Below are positions 36,743 through 46,926 of a stretch of DNA of 64,000 bases, piece after piece (position 1 is the stretch's first letter; every line of letters begins with the position of its first letter). A model generated the notes under the pieces. The model did no database searches and was not told the origin of the DNA. It was given only the letters and a program-made list of their open reading frames with translations. Both the position numbers and the translations under genes were made by a program. The stretch is taken from contig NZ_SCMX01000005.1 of NCBI RefSeq assembly GCF_005503625.1, forward strand, positions 1 through 64,000, written 5' to 3'. This stretch comes from Cupriavidus sp. 2SB (lineage in GTDB: Bacteria > Pseudomonadota > Gammaproteobacteria > Burkholderiales > Burkholderiaceae).

Positions 36743-37561
36743 TTATTCTTTGTAGTAGACGATTTGATGGGAGGTGGCGAGCAACTCACCTTCCGGACTC
36801 CAGATCTCCGCCGTCTGGTCAAAGAACCCCTGCCGAAACACGCGCGCCTGGGCGCTGCCCAGTACATGGCGATCACCGAGCGCGGCCAGCGTGGCGGCAT
36901 CGGCGTGGAAATAAGTGGTCAGTGACACCGTGCCGGCGGGCACAAACCCGGCGCGCTTGAGAAAGATGCGCGGGTAGAAGGCGTCGCACAGGGCCGCAAT
37001 GGCTGCATAGTCGGGCGTGCGCGCCGGCTCGTCGCGAATCCAGAATTGCGTCAGGCTGTCCGGGTTTTCAGTACCCGCCGCTGCGTTGGGCTTGGCGCCA
37101 CGCACGGCGCGCATGTCGTAGCTGCCGATCCACTTGACCGGCGCAAACCCACCCATGCGCGGCAGCCCCTCAGCCGCCGGCACCTCGGGCATCTTCGCCT
37201 CGCCGCAATTCCAGGTCTCGCGCCGCACCGCGAACACGGCGCTGCCGGTGGTCGTGATCTCGCCGTTCTGCAGGAGTTCGAGGTGCCAGTGCTGGGTCGA
37301 GCGATTCGTGCGCGAAGGACGCGCCACCACTTCGAACGGCCCTTCCGCAATCGGGCCGGCAAAGTTGACGGTCAGCGCGCTGGGGTCGCCCAGCCGCTCG
37401 GGATGAGCGAGCGCCGCCTGCAGCATCACGGCCGCCGTGGCACCGCCAAACGGGCCGATCATGTTCCAGTAAGCCTGGCTCGTATGGCCCAGGTAGCGGT
37501 GTTCGCCGGCGGGTTCGAGTTGCAGGGCGTGATCGAGCGGATGGAGGGGCGCTTGCGTCAT
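36743..37561 (-). CDS. Acyl-CoA thioesterase, double-hotdog (TesB-like)
   Basis: This 272-residue protein consists of two hotdog folds. The N-terminal half contains YWNMIGPFGGATAAVMLQAA and the C-terminal half has FYPRIFLKRAG, TVSLTTYFHAD and DQTAEIWSPEGELLATSHQIVYYKE. That is typical of the TesB-like/acyl-CoA thioesterase II 'thioesterase family protein' group. It would hydrolyse acyl-CoA esters; chain length is unknown. The ATG at 37561 begins the family start. It is convergent with the AmpG-like gene. Confidence 0.82.
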   Translation of the reverse strand: MTQAPLHPLDHALQLEPAGEHRYLGHTSQAYWNMIGPFGGATAAVMLQAALAHPERLGDPSALTVNFAGPIAEGPFEVVARPSRTNRSTQHWHLELLQNGEITTTGSAVFAVRRETWNCGEAKMPEVPAAEGLPRMGGFAPVKWIGSYDMRAVRGAKPNAAAGTENPDSLTQFWIRDEPARTPDYAAIAALCDAFYPRIFLKRAGFVPAGTVSLTTYFHADAATLAALGDRHVLGSAQARVFRQGFFDQTAEIWSPEGELLATSHQIVYYKE

Positions 37562-37662
37562 GGCAGAAAATAGTACGGTCGTTCGATGAATCCGTACGGT
37601 ATGCCCGCCAGAGGGTTGCGTCAAGCTAGTCGCTACGCCACGCCCCTTCCGTTACGCCATCG

Positions 37663-38274
37663 TCACACCGCCGTGACGCGATACACGGCCAGGCTGCCGC
37701 GCCAGTTCACGCCCCAGTTGACGGTCACGCCTTCGTGCATCACCACGCGATCCAGCACGCGCAGGCCGACCTTGGGCGCCAGTTCCTCGAAATCGCCAAT
37801 GGTCAGCACGCGCACGTTCGGCGTGTTGTACCACTGGTACGGCAGCGACTCCGACACCGGCATGCGGCCCCGGAATACCGACAGCCGATGCGGCCAGTAA
37901 CCGAAATTCGGGAACGAGACAATGCATTCGCGCCCCACGCGCAGCGTGTCGCGCAGCACCTGGGCCGTGTTGTGGATGGTCTGCAGCGTCTGCGACAGGA
38001 TCACCGTGTCGAAGCTTTTGTCCTCGAACAGTGCCAGTCCACCCTCCAGGTTCTGCTGGATTACGTGAACACCCTTCTGCGCGCAGGCCAGCACGCCCTC
38101 GTCGCGGATCTCGATGCCATAGGCATGCACGTCCAGTTCGTCCTGCAGCACGCGCAGCAGGCTGCCGTCGCCGCAGCCGGCATCGAGCACGCTGGAGTTG
38201 GGTTCGATCCAGCGCGCGATGGCGCGGAAGTCAGGGCGCAGCGCGAGGATATTGGGATTGGTGGCGGCGTTCAT
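37663..38274 (-). CDS. metW: MetW, SAM-binding partner of MetX
   Basis: This 203-residue class I methyltransferase-fold protein has motif [43 protein letters not shown] and [23 protein letters not shown], all characteristic of MetW. MetW always accompanies metX in proteobacteria and supports homoserine acylation; no methyl acceptor is established. The start overlaps the metX stop (ATGA), so the pair is coupled and shares the upstream SAM-II-like riboswitch. Confidence 0.94.
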   Translation of the reverse strand: MNAATNPNILALRPDFRAIARWIEPNSSVLDAGCGDGSLLRVLQDELDVHAYGIEIRDEGVLACAQKGVHVIQQNLEGGLALFEDKSFDTVILSQTLQTIHNTAQVLRDTLRVGRECIVSFPNFGYWPHRLSVFRGRMPVSESLPYQWYNTPNVRVLTIGDFEELAPKVGLRVLDRVVMHEGVTVNWGVNWRGSLAVYRVTAV

Positions 38275-39443
38275 GCACCGATCTCCTCGGCAATGCGTTC
38301 GTAGTAGGCGCGCATCAGGTTGTGATAGCGCGGATCGTCGAGCAGGAAGGCGTCGTGGCCGTGCGGGGCATCGATCTCCGCATACGACACGCGGCGCTTG
38401 TTGTCGAGCAGCGCCTTGACGATCTCGCGGCTGCGGTTCGGCGCAAAACGCCAGTCCGTGCTGAAGCTCACCACCAGGAAATTGGAACTGGTCTGCGCCA
38501 TGGCCCGCGTCAGGTCGCCGTCGAATGTCAGCGCAGGATCGAAGTAATCCAGCGCCCGCGTGATCAGCAGGTAGGTATTCGCGTCGAAGTACTCGGCGAA
38601 CTTGTCGCCCTGGTATCGCAGGTAACTCTCCACTTGGAACTCGACGTCGAACGAGAACTGGATGTCCTCGGCCTTGAGCGTCCGGCCAAATTTCTCGGCC
38701 ATGTCCTCGTCGGACAGGTACGTGATGTGGCCGATCATCCGGGCCACGCGCAGGCCGCGCTTCGGCTTCACGTTGTGCGCGTAATAGTTGCCGCCGTGGA
38801 AGTCCGGGTCCGACAGGATCGAACTGCGCGCCACCTCGTTGAACGCAATGTTCTGCGCCGACAGCTTGGGCGTGGACGCCACCACGATGCAATGGCGCAG
38901 CCGCTCCGGATACATCAGGCTCCAGGCCAGCGCCTGCATGCCGCCCAGGCTGCCACCCATCACCGCCGCGAACTGCGTGATGCCGAAGTGATCGGCCACG
39001 CGGGCCTGCGCGTTGACCCAGTCCTCGACCGTCACCACGGGAAACAGCGCGCCGTACGGCTGGCCCGTGGCCGGGTTGATGCTCATCGGCCCGGTCGAGC
39101 CGAAACACGACCCGAGGTTGTTCACGCCGATCACGAAGAAGCGGTTGGTATCGAGCGGCTTGCCGGGGCCCACCATGTTGTCCCACCAGCCGATATCGCG
39201 CGGATTGTCCGCGGCGATGCCGGCCACATGATGCGAGGCATTGAGTGCGTGGCACACCAGCACGGCATTGCTGCGAGCGGCGTTGAGCGTGCCGTAGGTT
39301 TCGACCATCAGGTCATAGCCGGCGAGCTGGGTGCCGTTGCGGAGCTTCAGCGGCTCGTCGAAATGCAGTCGCTGGGGCGTGACGACGCCAACCGAATCGG
39401 TCGGCACGTCGAGGACACCAGCGGGAGGGGCGACATCGGTCAT
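38271..39443 (-). CDS. metX: Homoserine O-acyltransferase MetX
   Basis: This 390-residue alpha/beta hydrolase-fold enzyme activates homoserine for methionine synthesis. Nucleophile Ser is in [14 protein letters not shown], and the acid and His are in the late segment ending [12 protein letters not shown]. In proteobacteria with metW, MetX proteins have been shown or predicted to use succinyl-CoA in many cases, so acetyl versus succinyl donor stays open. I chose the ATG at 39443, 28 bases after a terminator hairpin that forms part of a riboswitch-controlled leader. Confidence 0.95.
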   Translation of the reverse strand: MTDVAPPAGVLDVPTDSVGVVTPQRLHFDEPLKLRNGTQLAGYDLMVETYGTLNAARSNAVLVCHALNASHHVAGIAADNPRDIGWWDNMVGPGKPLDTNRFFVIGVNNLGSCFGSTGPMSINPATGQPYGALFPVVTVEDWVNAQARVADHFGITQFAAVMGGSLGGMQALAWSLMYPERLRHCIVVASTPKLSAQNIAFNEVARSSILSDPDFHGGNYYAHNVKPKRGLRVARMIGHITYLSDEDMAEKFGRTLKAEDIQFSFDVEFQVESYLRYQGDKFAEYFDANTYLLITRALDYFDPALTFDGDLTRAMAQTSSNFLVVSFSTDWRFAPNRSREIVKALLDNKRRVSYAEIDAPHGHDAFLLDDPRYHNLMRAYYERIAEEIGA

Positions 39444-39471
39444 TGAGCGGGCCCGCGCAAATGGCAGGCAT

Positions 39472-39518
39472 AAAAAAACCCGACCGGCATATGCGTTGGA
39501 TTCGCAGCCAAGTCGGGC
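39472..39518 (-). terminator. Terminator/attenuator in the metX leader
   Basis: Arms CCCGAC/GTCGGG enclose a 27-base loop and are followed on the minus strand by seven T residues. It ends 28 bases before the metX ATG and lies downstream of the SAM-II-like aptamer. It may be the expression platform. Confidence 0.75.
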
Positions 39519-39602
39519 TTTTCGCGGTGTCCCGCGTGCCGGTGCTGGAGCGTGGACGACATCGACATCATCTGTCACACGTCATTCGCGAGGCACCGAC
39601 CC

Positions 39603-39690
39603 AACCTCTTTAGCCGCATTTATATTGGCGTCCCGGGGACACTCCCCAGGCTGCCGCGCGCCCGCAAGCCAGTCATCAAATCGGCGCGAC
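39603..39690 (-). ncRNA. SAM-II-like riboswitch upstream of metXW
   Basis: On the minus strand the 5' part reads TCGCGCCGATTT, then TTGCGGGCGCG. After an extra hairpin (CCTGGGGA/TCCCCGGG arms) comes TATAAATGCGGCTAAAGAGG. This follows the SAM-II plan: P1 CGCGCC/GGCGCG, loop GATTT, pseudoknot TTGC with GCGG, and the 3' segment AAATGxxGCTAAAxxGG. A TATAAT box 7 bases before it would start the transcript at the aptamer's first base. SAM binding should lower metX-metW expression. Confidence 0.82.
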
Positions 39691-39696
39691 CCGCAC

Positions 39697-39702
39697 ATTA
39701 TA
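39697..39702 (-). promoter_or_regulatory. -10 box of the metXW promoter
   Basis: TATAAT on the minus strand is placed 6-7 bases before the predicted first base of the SAM-II-like aptamer. A weak -35 (TGAGCA) lies 17 bases upstream of it. Confidence 0.6.
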
Positions 39703-39748
39703 GTGCAAAGCGCGGGCCGTGCTCACGACCCTGCGCCCTGCACGGTTT

Positions 39749-40405
39749 TCACCCCAGCAGCACGCGCAGTTGCGCGTCGATGCTTTCAGCCGGCAGCTTG
39801 CGGAAGCCGCTCTTCGCGTAGCGGTGCCAGTGGCCTTGCACAGCGGCCATGATCAGCGCCACGCGCCCGGACACGTCCGCATCGGCCGGAAACGCGGCCT
39901 GCGAGACGGCCACCTTCAGGCACTGGCGCAGCGATGCCTCGATGCGGTCCACCATCTGGTTGATGCGCTCCTGCAGGCGCTCGTGCTCGCCCACCAGCGC
40001 CTCGCCGGTCAGCACGCGCGTCATGCCGGGATTCTTCTCGGCAAACGTCAGCAGCATGCGCACGATGGCCTGCAACTGGCGCAGGCCGTGCTCTTCCTGC
40101 GTGGTGATCTGGTTGATCAGCCCGAACACGGTCTGCTCGATGAAGCCGATCAGCCCTTCGAACATCTGCGCCTTGCTCGCGAAATGGCGATACAGCGCGG
40201 CCTCGGAAACCGACAGCTTGGCGGCCAGCGCCGCCGTGGTGATCTTTTCCCCGCGCGGATGCTCGAGCATGCCAGCCAGCGTCTGCAGGATCTGGATGCG
40301 GCGTTCGCCGGGACGCGGACGCTTGCGCGCCGGCGCGTCCGGATCGGCGACCGATGTGACAGGAGGCACTGGGGCCTCGGCCTGTCGAGCGATGGTTTGC
40401 GTCAT
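39749..40405 (-). CDS. slmA: Nucleoid occlusion factor SlmA (TetR family)
   Basis: This 218-residue TetR-type protein has helix-turn-helix EKITTAALAAKLSVSEAALYRHFASKAQMFEGLIGF and the C-terminal SlmA region GMTRVLTGEALVGEHERLQERINQ. SlmA binds specific chromosomal sites and blocks FtsZ ring assembly over the nucleoid. A 35-residue Pro/Ala/Arg-rich N-terminal extension precedes the DNA-binding domain. Its ATG overlaps the stop of the upstream HAD gene (ATGA). Confidence 0.92.
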   Translation of the reverse strand: MTQTIARQAEAPVPPVTSVADPDAPARKRPRPGERRIQILQTLAGMLEHPRGEKITTAALAAKLSVSEAALYRHFASKAQMFEGLIGFIEQTVFGLINQITTQEEHGLRQLQAIVRMLLTFAEKNPGMTRVLTGEALVGEHERLQERINQMVDRIEASLRQCLKVAVSQAAFPADADVSGRVALIMAAVQGHWHRYAKSGFRKLPAESIDAQLRVLLG

Positions 40406-41442
40406 GACCCGATTCTCCGCTTTTGTTTTAGGAGTTGATGCATCGATTGTACTTTTATGTCCACATAGCGCGGGCGATTGACCAGTCGCGCACGCGTTGC
40501 CGGCACCGCGCCGGCCTCGGTCTGTGGCGCCGTTGCCGCAGCCCGGGCTATCGCCGGGGTGCCCGGGTCCTGGCTTTCCGCCGCCACAAGCGTCACGGCG
40601 TGCTCCTGCGCCGCGTGTCCCGCGTGCTGGCGATCTTCGGCGGCCAGGGTCTGGCGCGTGGCGGCGTCGCGCGCCGTGCCATCCGCCGCTGGCCCCATGG
40701 GATGCGGACGCGACGGCGAGACCGTCCGCAGGAACCCGGTGACCCATGCCGTGCGAATGCCCATGCCGGCATAGTGCTTGAGGTGCGACAGCGTGTCCTC
40801 CACCAGCACCGCGCGATGCGCGGCCACGCCCGCCTGCGCCAGCAGGCGCAGCAGCATGCGCCGGTCCGGCTTCGGACCCAGATGGCCGTGGACCCACATG
40901 TCCTCGATGGCCACCACGCGCTCGAAACAGCGGTCGATGCCCGCCAGAGCCATCACCGCATGCGCATAGTCGCGCGGCGCGTTGGTGACCAGGATCTTGC
41001 GGCCGGGCAACCGGCGCAACGCCGTCGCCAGGCCACGCCGCACGCGCACCATGTCTGCCAGGTCCGGAAACTCGTGGGCGGCACGCAGGAAATCAGCCGG
41101 GTCCACCTGATGGTGGCGGATCATGCCGAGCAGCGTGGCGCCATAGCGTCGCCAGTAGTCCACGCGCAGTCGGCTGGCCTCGGCCAGGTCGCAGCCCAGC
41201 ACACGCGCCACGTATGCCGTCATCAGCCCGTTGATGGCCGGAAAGATGGCGTGCGAGGCGTCATGCAGCGTATTGTCGAGGTCGAACAGCCAGACCGTGC
41301 TACCCGACGTGTCACCGGCGACATCGCGCCGCAGATGCCGGCGCGGACGGTGCGCGGACGTGTCGAGCCACGCGCGCGTGCGCGCCTTGCCCCGTCGCCG
41401 GGAGGGCTGGTGGATGAACACGCCTGGATTGTGAGAATGCAA
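40402..41442 (-). CDS. HAD-superfamily pyrimidine 5'-nucleotidase with a long insertion
   Basis: This is a protein of up to 346 residues. The HAD core shows motif I VWLFDLDNTLHDASHAIF, motif II KILVTNAPRDYA, motif III lysine in LGPKPDRRM and motif IV VLVEDTLSHLKHYAGMG, matching the SDT1-like pyrimidine 5'-nucleotidases usually found next to slmA. Between GIRTAWVTGFLR (to about 239) and the usual C-terminus NRPRYVDIKVQSMHQL (from about 322) lies about 80 residues of Ala/Pro/Thr-rich sequence. The start is uncertain: TTG 41442 or GTG 41421. The gene overlaps slmA by four bases. Confidence 0.8.
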   Translation of the reverse strand: MHSHNPGVFIHQPSRRRGKARTRAWLDTSAHRPRRHLRRDVAGDTSGSTVWLFDLDNTLHDASHAIFPAINGLMTAYVARVLGCDLAEASRLRVDYWRRYGATLLGMIRHHQVDPADFLRAAHEFPDLADMVRVRRGLATALRRLPGRKILVTNAPRDYAHAVMALAGIDRCFERVVAIEDMWVHGHLGPKPDRRMLLRLLAQAGVAAHRAVLVEDTLSHLKHYAGMGIRTAWVTGFLRTVSPSRPHPMGPAADGTARDAATRQTLAAEDRQHAGHAAQEHAVTLVAAESQDPGTPAIARAAATAPQTEAGAVPATRARLVNRPRYVDIKVQSMHQLLKQKRRIGS

Positions 41443-41494
41443 GGGGAGACAGGAAGCGGAGCGGGAAGCCCGCGCGGGCCTCCCGGTGGCGCAC

Positions 41495-42843
<1,349 letters not shown>

Positions 42844-42939
42844 GACACTTCTGAATCCCGTCCAAAATTTTTGTTGTTTACCGGTGATTTGCACGTTGCG
42901 AATGACAAAAGCAACGATTTCCGGTTTAACATTCGCGGC

Positions 42940-43884
42940 ATGAATAGCCTACGCGGAATCGATCTGAACCTGCTGGTAGTGCTGGAAGCGCTGCTGGCGG
43001 AACGCCATATCTCGCGCGCCGCGCTGCGGTTGCAGCTGAGCCAGCCTGCCGTCAGCCACTCGCTGGCGCGGCTGCGGCAGCTATTGGACGATCCGTTGTT
43101 GGTGCGTGGCCAGGGTGGGCTGGTGCTCACCCCGCGCGCCCACGAGCTTGCCGGTCCGCTGGCCGAGGCATTGGCGCAGGTGCGCATCCTGCTGGGCCCC
43201 GGCGGCTTCCAGCCGGCCACGGCACGTCGCACGTTCCGGCTGGCGATGTCCGACTACGGCGCGCTGGTGGTGCTGCCGCGCCTGCTGCGCACGGTGCGCA
43301 AGGCCGCGCCGAACATCGACCTCGTGGTCACGCAGTCGAGCCGCGAATCGATGACGGGGCAGATTGCCGACGGCGAACTCGATATCGCGCTGGGTGCGTT
43401 TTCCTTCGAACCCGAGGGCGTGCGCACCGCCGCGTTGTTCAACGACGATTTCGCCTGCGCCGTCGATGCCGCCACCGTGCGCGACACCGGACGCCTGGAC
43501 CACGTGGCCTACCTCGCGCGCTCCCATGTGCTGGTCACCGGTCCCACGGAACGCGGCGAGGCCATCGACGCCGCTGTCACCCGACTGGGCGGGCGACGCA
43601 AGATTGCCTGCGTGGTGCAGCAGTGGAGCGTGGCACCAGGGTTGATCGTCGGCACCAACATGGTCCTGACGGCCGCGCGGCGCACGCTGGAGGCGCTGGC
43701 CGACGAGCGGCTGGCGATCTTCGAGGCGCCGTTCACGATTCCCGGCTTCACCTACAGCATGATCTGGCCGGAAAAAGCCGATGCCGATCCGGGGCACACC
43801 TGGCTGCGCGAACGCGTGCAGCAGGCGGCCACCGCCGCCACGGAAACCGAGGAAGACACCGCAGCGATCAGCCTGCGGGGATGA
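42940..43884 (+). CDS. LysR-family transcriptional regulator
   Basis: This 314-residue regulator has an N-terminal winged HTH (residues about 4-63: GIDLNLLVVLEALLAERHISRAALRLQLSQPAVSHSLARLRQL) and a type 2 periplasmic-binding-fold effector domain of the NodD/PcpR-like subgroup. I chose the ATG at 42940 from the family start MNSLRGIDLNLL. No obvious divergent target gene is adjacent: argB is on the other side of the CWC gene. The target and inducer cannot be inferred. Confidence 0.9.
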   Translation: MNSLRGIDLNLLVVLEALLAERHISRAALRLQLSQPAVSHSLARLRQLLDDPLLVRGQGGLVLTPRAHELAGPLAEALAQVRILLGPGGFQPATARRTFRLAMSDYGALVVLPRLLRTVRKAAPNIDLVVTQSSRESMTGQIADGELDIALGAFSFEPEGVRTAALFNDDFACAVDAATVRDTGRLDHVAYLARSHVLVTGPTERGEAIDAAVTRLGGRRKIACVVQQWSVAPGLIVGTNMVLTAARRTLEALADERLAIFEAPFTIPGFTYSMIWPEKADADPGHTWLRERVQQAATAATETEEDTAAISLRG

Positions 43885-43911
43885 AAAAGGGGAGCGTCTG
43901 CTCCCCTTTTC
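43885..43911. terminator. Bidirectional terminator between the LysR and PCuAC genes
   Basis: Arms AAAAGGGGAG/CTCCCCTTTT with a 7-base loop give T-runs on both strands. Confidence 0.85.
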
Positions 43912-43929
43912 GTTTGGTGCCGTTGCCGC

Positions 43930-44418
43930 TCAGTGCTTGTGGTCCATCTGGCCGCCGGACTGCGCCGGGGCCGCTACGTCGCGCACCTGCGCCTTGACCG
44001 TCTGCTCCGTCACCTTGCCGTTCTGCTCGATCTTCAGCGTGATGGGCACCGAATCGCCGGCCTTGAGTTGCTGCTTCAGGCCCATGAGCATGACGTGATA
44101 GCCGCCCGGCTTGAGCTGTACGTTCTGCATCTTCGGCAGGTCCAGCGACTCGATCGGACGCATGCGCATCACGTTGTTGTCCATCTTCATCTCGTGCAAC
44201 TCGGCGCTGCCCAGCGGCGACGACACGCCGACCAGCTTCGCGCCCTGATGCGCATGAATCGTCATGAAGGCGCCCGACGCCGTCTGCGCCGGTACGGTGC
44301 CGCGCACCCAGGCGTCGCTGACATCGACCTGGGCCATGGCCTGGGCGCTGGTCAGCAGGCCGGCCACCCCAAGGGTGACGATCGAGGCGGCGCGCAGGGC
44401 GCGGGTTCTGACTTGCAT
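43930..44418 (-). CDS. Periplasmic copper chaperone PCu(A)C
   Basis: This 162-residue protein has a signal peptide ending SAQAMA-QV and a cupredoxin-like PCu(A)C domain. The Cu(I) motif is visible: HEM, then Met in the VMRM/PKM segment, then HVM in GGYHVMLMGL. A His-rich end QMDHKH may bind a second copper. The family delivers Cu(I) to the CuA site of cytochrome oxidase. GGAG lies 9 bases before the ATG at 44418; an ATG 9 bases earlier is too close to it. The gene is divergent from a RegB-like redox sensor, a fitting neighbour for respiratory control. Confidence 0.9.
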   Translation of the reverse strand: MQVRTRALRAASIVTLGVAGLLTSAQAMAQVDVSDAWVRGTVPAQTASGAFMTIHAHQGAKLVGVSSPLGSAELHEMKMDNNVMRMRPIESLDLPKMQNVQLKPGGYHVMLMGLKQQLKAGDSVPITLKIEQNGKVTEQTVKAQVRDVAAPAQSGGQMDHKH

Positions 44419-44602
44419 ACGGAACATCTCCACGAATTTGACAGGTTGGCTGCGTTGGCCCGATAGATCGAGCAGGTCGAACAGGCTGGAAGCCGGGACA
44501 TTAGCATGATGTCGCGCGCTGCGTGCGCGACCTGCGCCACGCCCGAATGCGGCACGGTGTCGCACGGCAGGCAACCCCGCCCAGCATTGCTACACTCGCG
44601 CC

Positions 44603-45997
44603 ATGCAAGCCTCGATCGACCTGCCCCCGCCGCCTCCGCCGGCCTTCGCCACTCCCCCTGGCATGCCGGGCATGCCAGCGCCCCGTCACAGCCTGGTGAG
44701 CATGCGCCGGCTGTGCTGGCTGCGCTGGGCATTGCTGGCCGGGCAGGCGCTGCTGCTGGCCCTGTGCGAATCCGTGGCCGGCATCCACCTGCCCTTCCAG
44801 CCGCTGCTGTTCCTGTTCGCGGTCCAGGCCGCGTTCAACCTCTATACGGTGGCGCGCCTGCGATGGCACACCCGGCGCAACACCATGCCGGGCGATCCGG
44901 AACTCATGGTGCAGATGCTGGTGGACCTGACCGCGTTGTCGGCCATCCTGTTCTATACGGGCGGCGCCACCAATCCCTTCGTGTCGTTCTACTTGCCGGG
45001 GCTGGCCATCGCAGCGGCCATCCTGCCGTGGCGGCTGGTGGCGCTGCTGGCCGGCTATGCGCTGACCTGCTACTCCCTGCTGCTGCTCGATTACGTGCCG
45101 CTGCATCTGCACAATCCCGACAACGCCGTGAACTATCACCTGGCGGGGATGTGGCTCAACTTCGTGGCCAGCGCGGTGATGATCGCGATCTTCGTGGCAC
45201 GCCTGTCCAACGTGCTGCGGCAGCGTGACGCGCAACTCAACGACGCCCGCGAACTGCTGTTGCGCGAGGCGCGCGTGGAAGCGCTCAACGACCAGGCCGC
45301 TGCCGTGGCGCACGAGATCGGTACGCCGCTGGCCACGCTCGCCGTGATCGCCGGCGAACTGCGTGGCGACGCCGCCGACACCGCGCGCGGCAGGACCGCG
45401 ATTGCCGATTACCTGCCCGACCTGCAAACGATGGAGCAGCAACTCGAACTGTGCCGCTCCATCCTGGCCCGGCTGCGTGCCGATCACCAGACGCTGGCGC
45501 CGCAACGCATCGATGCCTGGCTGACGTCGTTCGTGGAGCGCTGGCAGTTGCGCCATCCGCAAGCCAGCCTGCAAGCCGAACTCTCGCCCGACGCCGGCAT
45601 GCAGGCCGTGGATACCGCGCGCGTGGCGCAGATCCTGACCATCGTGCTGGACAACGCCGCGCGCAGCCAGCAGGGCGAACATGGCGACGACGCACGAGGC
45701 GGGCCGCCGCTGGCGCTGGCAATCGCGCAGGAAGGCGATGCCCTGCTGCTGCGCGTGACCGATCACGGCAGCGGCATCGCGCCCGCGCTGCGCAGCCAGC
45801 TGGGCGAGCGTCCCGTTGCCAGCACGCTCGGCGGACAGGGTATCGGCCTGTATCTGGCGCAAAGCGCCGCGCGCCAACTGGGTGGACAACTCGCATGGCT
45901 CGACAATCCTGCCGGCGGCACCGTGACCGAACTGCGGCTGCCTATCGGCGATGCCACGCGCCGCCAGACCTTCAACCCCAACGCCTTCCAACCTTGA
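44603..45997 (+). CDS. regB: RegB/PrrB-like redox-sensing histidine kinase
   Basis: This 464-residue membrane kinase has about six transmembrane segments (35-200). The RegB quinone-site heptad GGATNPF is at 120-126. Phosphorylated His237 is in AAAVAHEIGTPLATL, and Cys284 (LELCRSIL) sits in the position of RegB's redox-active cysteine. The ATPase domain has N-box LDNAARSQ and G-boxes DHGSGI and GGQGIGLYL. RegB senses the quinone pool and thiol state to control respiration. The N-terminal 30 residues are Pro-rich. The stop overlaps the start of the regulator gene (TGATG). Confidence 0.9.
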   Translation: MQASIDLPPPPPPAFATPPGMPGMPAPRHSLVSMRRLCWLRWALLAGQALLLALCESVAGIHLPFQPLLFLFAVQAAFNLYTVARLRWHTRRNTMPGDPELMVQMLVDLTALSAILFYTGGATNPFVSFYLPGLAIAAAILPWRLVALLAGYALTCYSLLLLDYVPLHLHNPDNAVNYHLAGMWLNFVASAVMIAIFVARLSNVLRQRDAQLNDARELLLREARVEALNDQAAAVAHEIGTPLATLAVIAGELRGDAADTARGRTAIADYLPDLQTMEQQLELCRSILARLRADHQTLAPQRIDAWLTSFVERWQLRHPQASLQAELSPDAGMQAVDTARVAQILTIVLDNAARSQQGEHGDDARGGPPLALAIAQEGDALLLRVTDHGSGIAPALRSQLGERPVASTLGGQGIGLYLAQSAARQLGGQLAWLDNPAGGTVTELRLPIGDATRRQTFNPNAFQP

Positions 45998-46590
45998 TGA
46001 TCGACGCCCCGGCGCCTGCCGATGCCACCCCCTTTCTTGTGGTCGATGACGACGAGGTCTTCTCCGGCACGCTGGCACGCGCGCTGACGCGCCGCGGCTA
46101 TGCGGTGCAGGTGGCGCACAACAGCGCCAGTGCGCTGGCGCTAGCCACGAAAACGCCATTCGCCTACGTCACGCTCGACCTGCATCTCGGCCCGCCGCCT
46201 GATACGGGTGGCACTGCACCGGCAGAGTCGGGACTGCATCTGGTGGGACCGCTACGGCATGCACTGCCCGACGCGCGCATCCTGGTGCTGACCGGCTATG
46301 CGAGCATCGCCACGGCCGTGGCCGCAGTGAAGCAAGGTGCCGATGAATACCTGGCCAAGCCGGCCAATGTGGATTCGATCCTGACCGCGCTGATGGCAGG
46401 CGTGTCCGAGGATGCGGCGGAAGCCGCGTTGGAAGAGCCGGTGCCGCTATCGGTGGCACGGCTGGAGTGGGAGCATATTCAACGCGTGCTCACGGAGCAC
46501 GGCGGCAATATCTCCGCCACGGCGCGCGCGCTGAATATGCATCGGCGCACGCTGCAACGCAAGCTCGGCAAGCGGCCAGTCTCGCGCTGA
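45997..46590 (+). CDS. regA: RegA/PrrA-like response regulator
   Basis: This 197-residue protein has a receiver domain with acidic pocket VVDDDE, phosphorylatable Asp61 in VTLDLHLG and Lys121. A C-terminal Fis-type helix-turn-helix follows (RVLTEHGGNISATARALNMHRRTLQRKL). This is the compact RegA/ActR architecture. Unusually, the loop after the phosphorylation site carries about 13 extra residues (PPPDTGGTAPAES, 66-78). It is coupled to the regB-like gene by a TGATG overlap and presumably controls respiratory and redox genes. Confidence 0.9.
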   Translation: MIDAPAPADATPFLVVDDDEVFSGTLARALTRRGYAVQVAHNSASALALATKTPFAYVTLDLHLGPPPDTGGTAPAESGLHLVGPLRHALPDARILVLTGYASIATAVAAVKQGADEYLAKPANVDSILTALMAGVSEDAAEAALEEPVPLSVARLEWEHIQRVLTEHGGNISATARALNMHRRTLQRKLGKRPVSR

Positions 46591-46608
46591 TCGTCTGATG
46601 ACGATGGA

Positions 46609-46926
46609 TTACAGGCGAAGCTGGACGTAGTCCCAGCCGAGATCGTCGTCCGATGCCTCGGCGATACGCACGGCATCGCGGGCATGGCGATCCGCCAGTG
46701 TGACCAGCGCGCCGGAGGCCATGGCTTCAGCGGCGATCGCGGCCTGGGTGGCTACCTGCTTTGCCGGCTTCGTGCTGGCATGAGCGGGGGTATCGGGACG
46801 GATGCAGAGAAACACCGTCGCCGCCGTGATGGCAGCCACCACGCCGCCCACGGCCATCGCCACGCGACGCTTGCGCACGCGGTTGCTGCTCTTGAAGAAA
46901 GGTGTACGCGATTCCATGCGTGACAT
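46609..46926 (-). CDS. Small single-pass membrane protein, unknown function
   Basis: This 105-residue protein has a basic N-terminus (KSSNRVRKRR), one hydrophobic segment (VAMAVGGVVAAITAATVFLCI) and an Ala-rich periplasmic or cytoplasmic tail ending DDDLGWDYVQLRL. GGGAG stands 9 bases before the ATG at 46926. No family is recognised. It is convergent with regA, 18 bases away. Confidence 0.6.
   Translation of the reverse strand: MSRMESRTPFFKSSNRVRKRRVAMAVGGVVAAITAATVFLCIRPDTPAHASTKPAKQVATQAAIAAEAMASGALVTLADRHARDAVRIAEASDDDLGWDYVQLRL

Larger units (their letters stand above)
39444..39748 (-). other. metX leader region
   Basis: This 305-base gap between slmA and metX holds, in transcription order, a -10 box TATAAT, a SAM-II-like aptamer, about 85 unassigned bases and an intrinsic terminator before the metX start. 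The order fits transcription attenuation. The terminator may also end slmA transcription. Confidence 0.7.
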
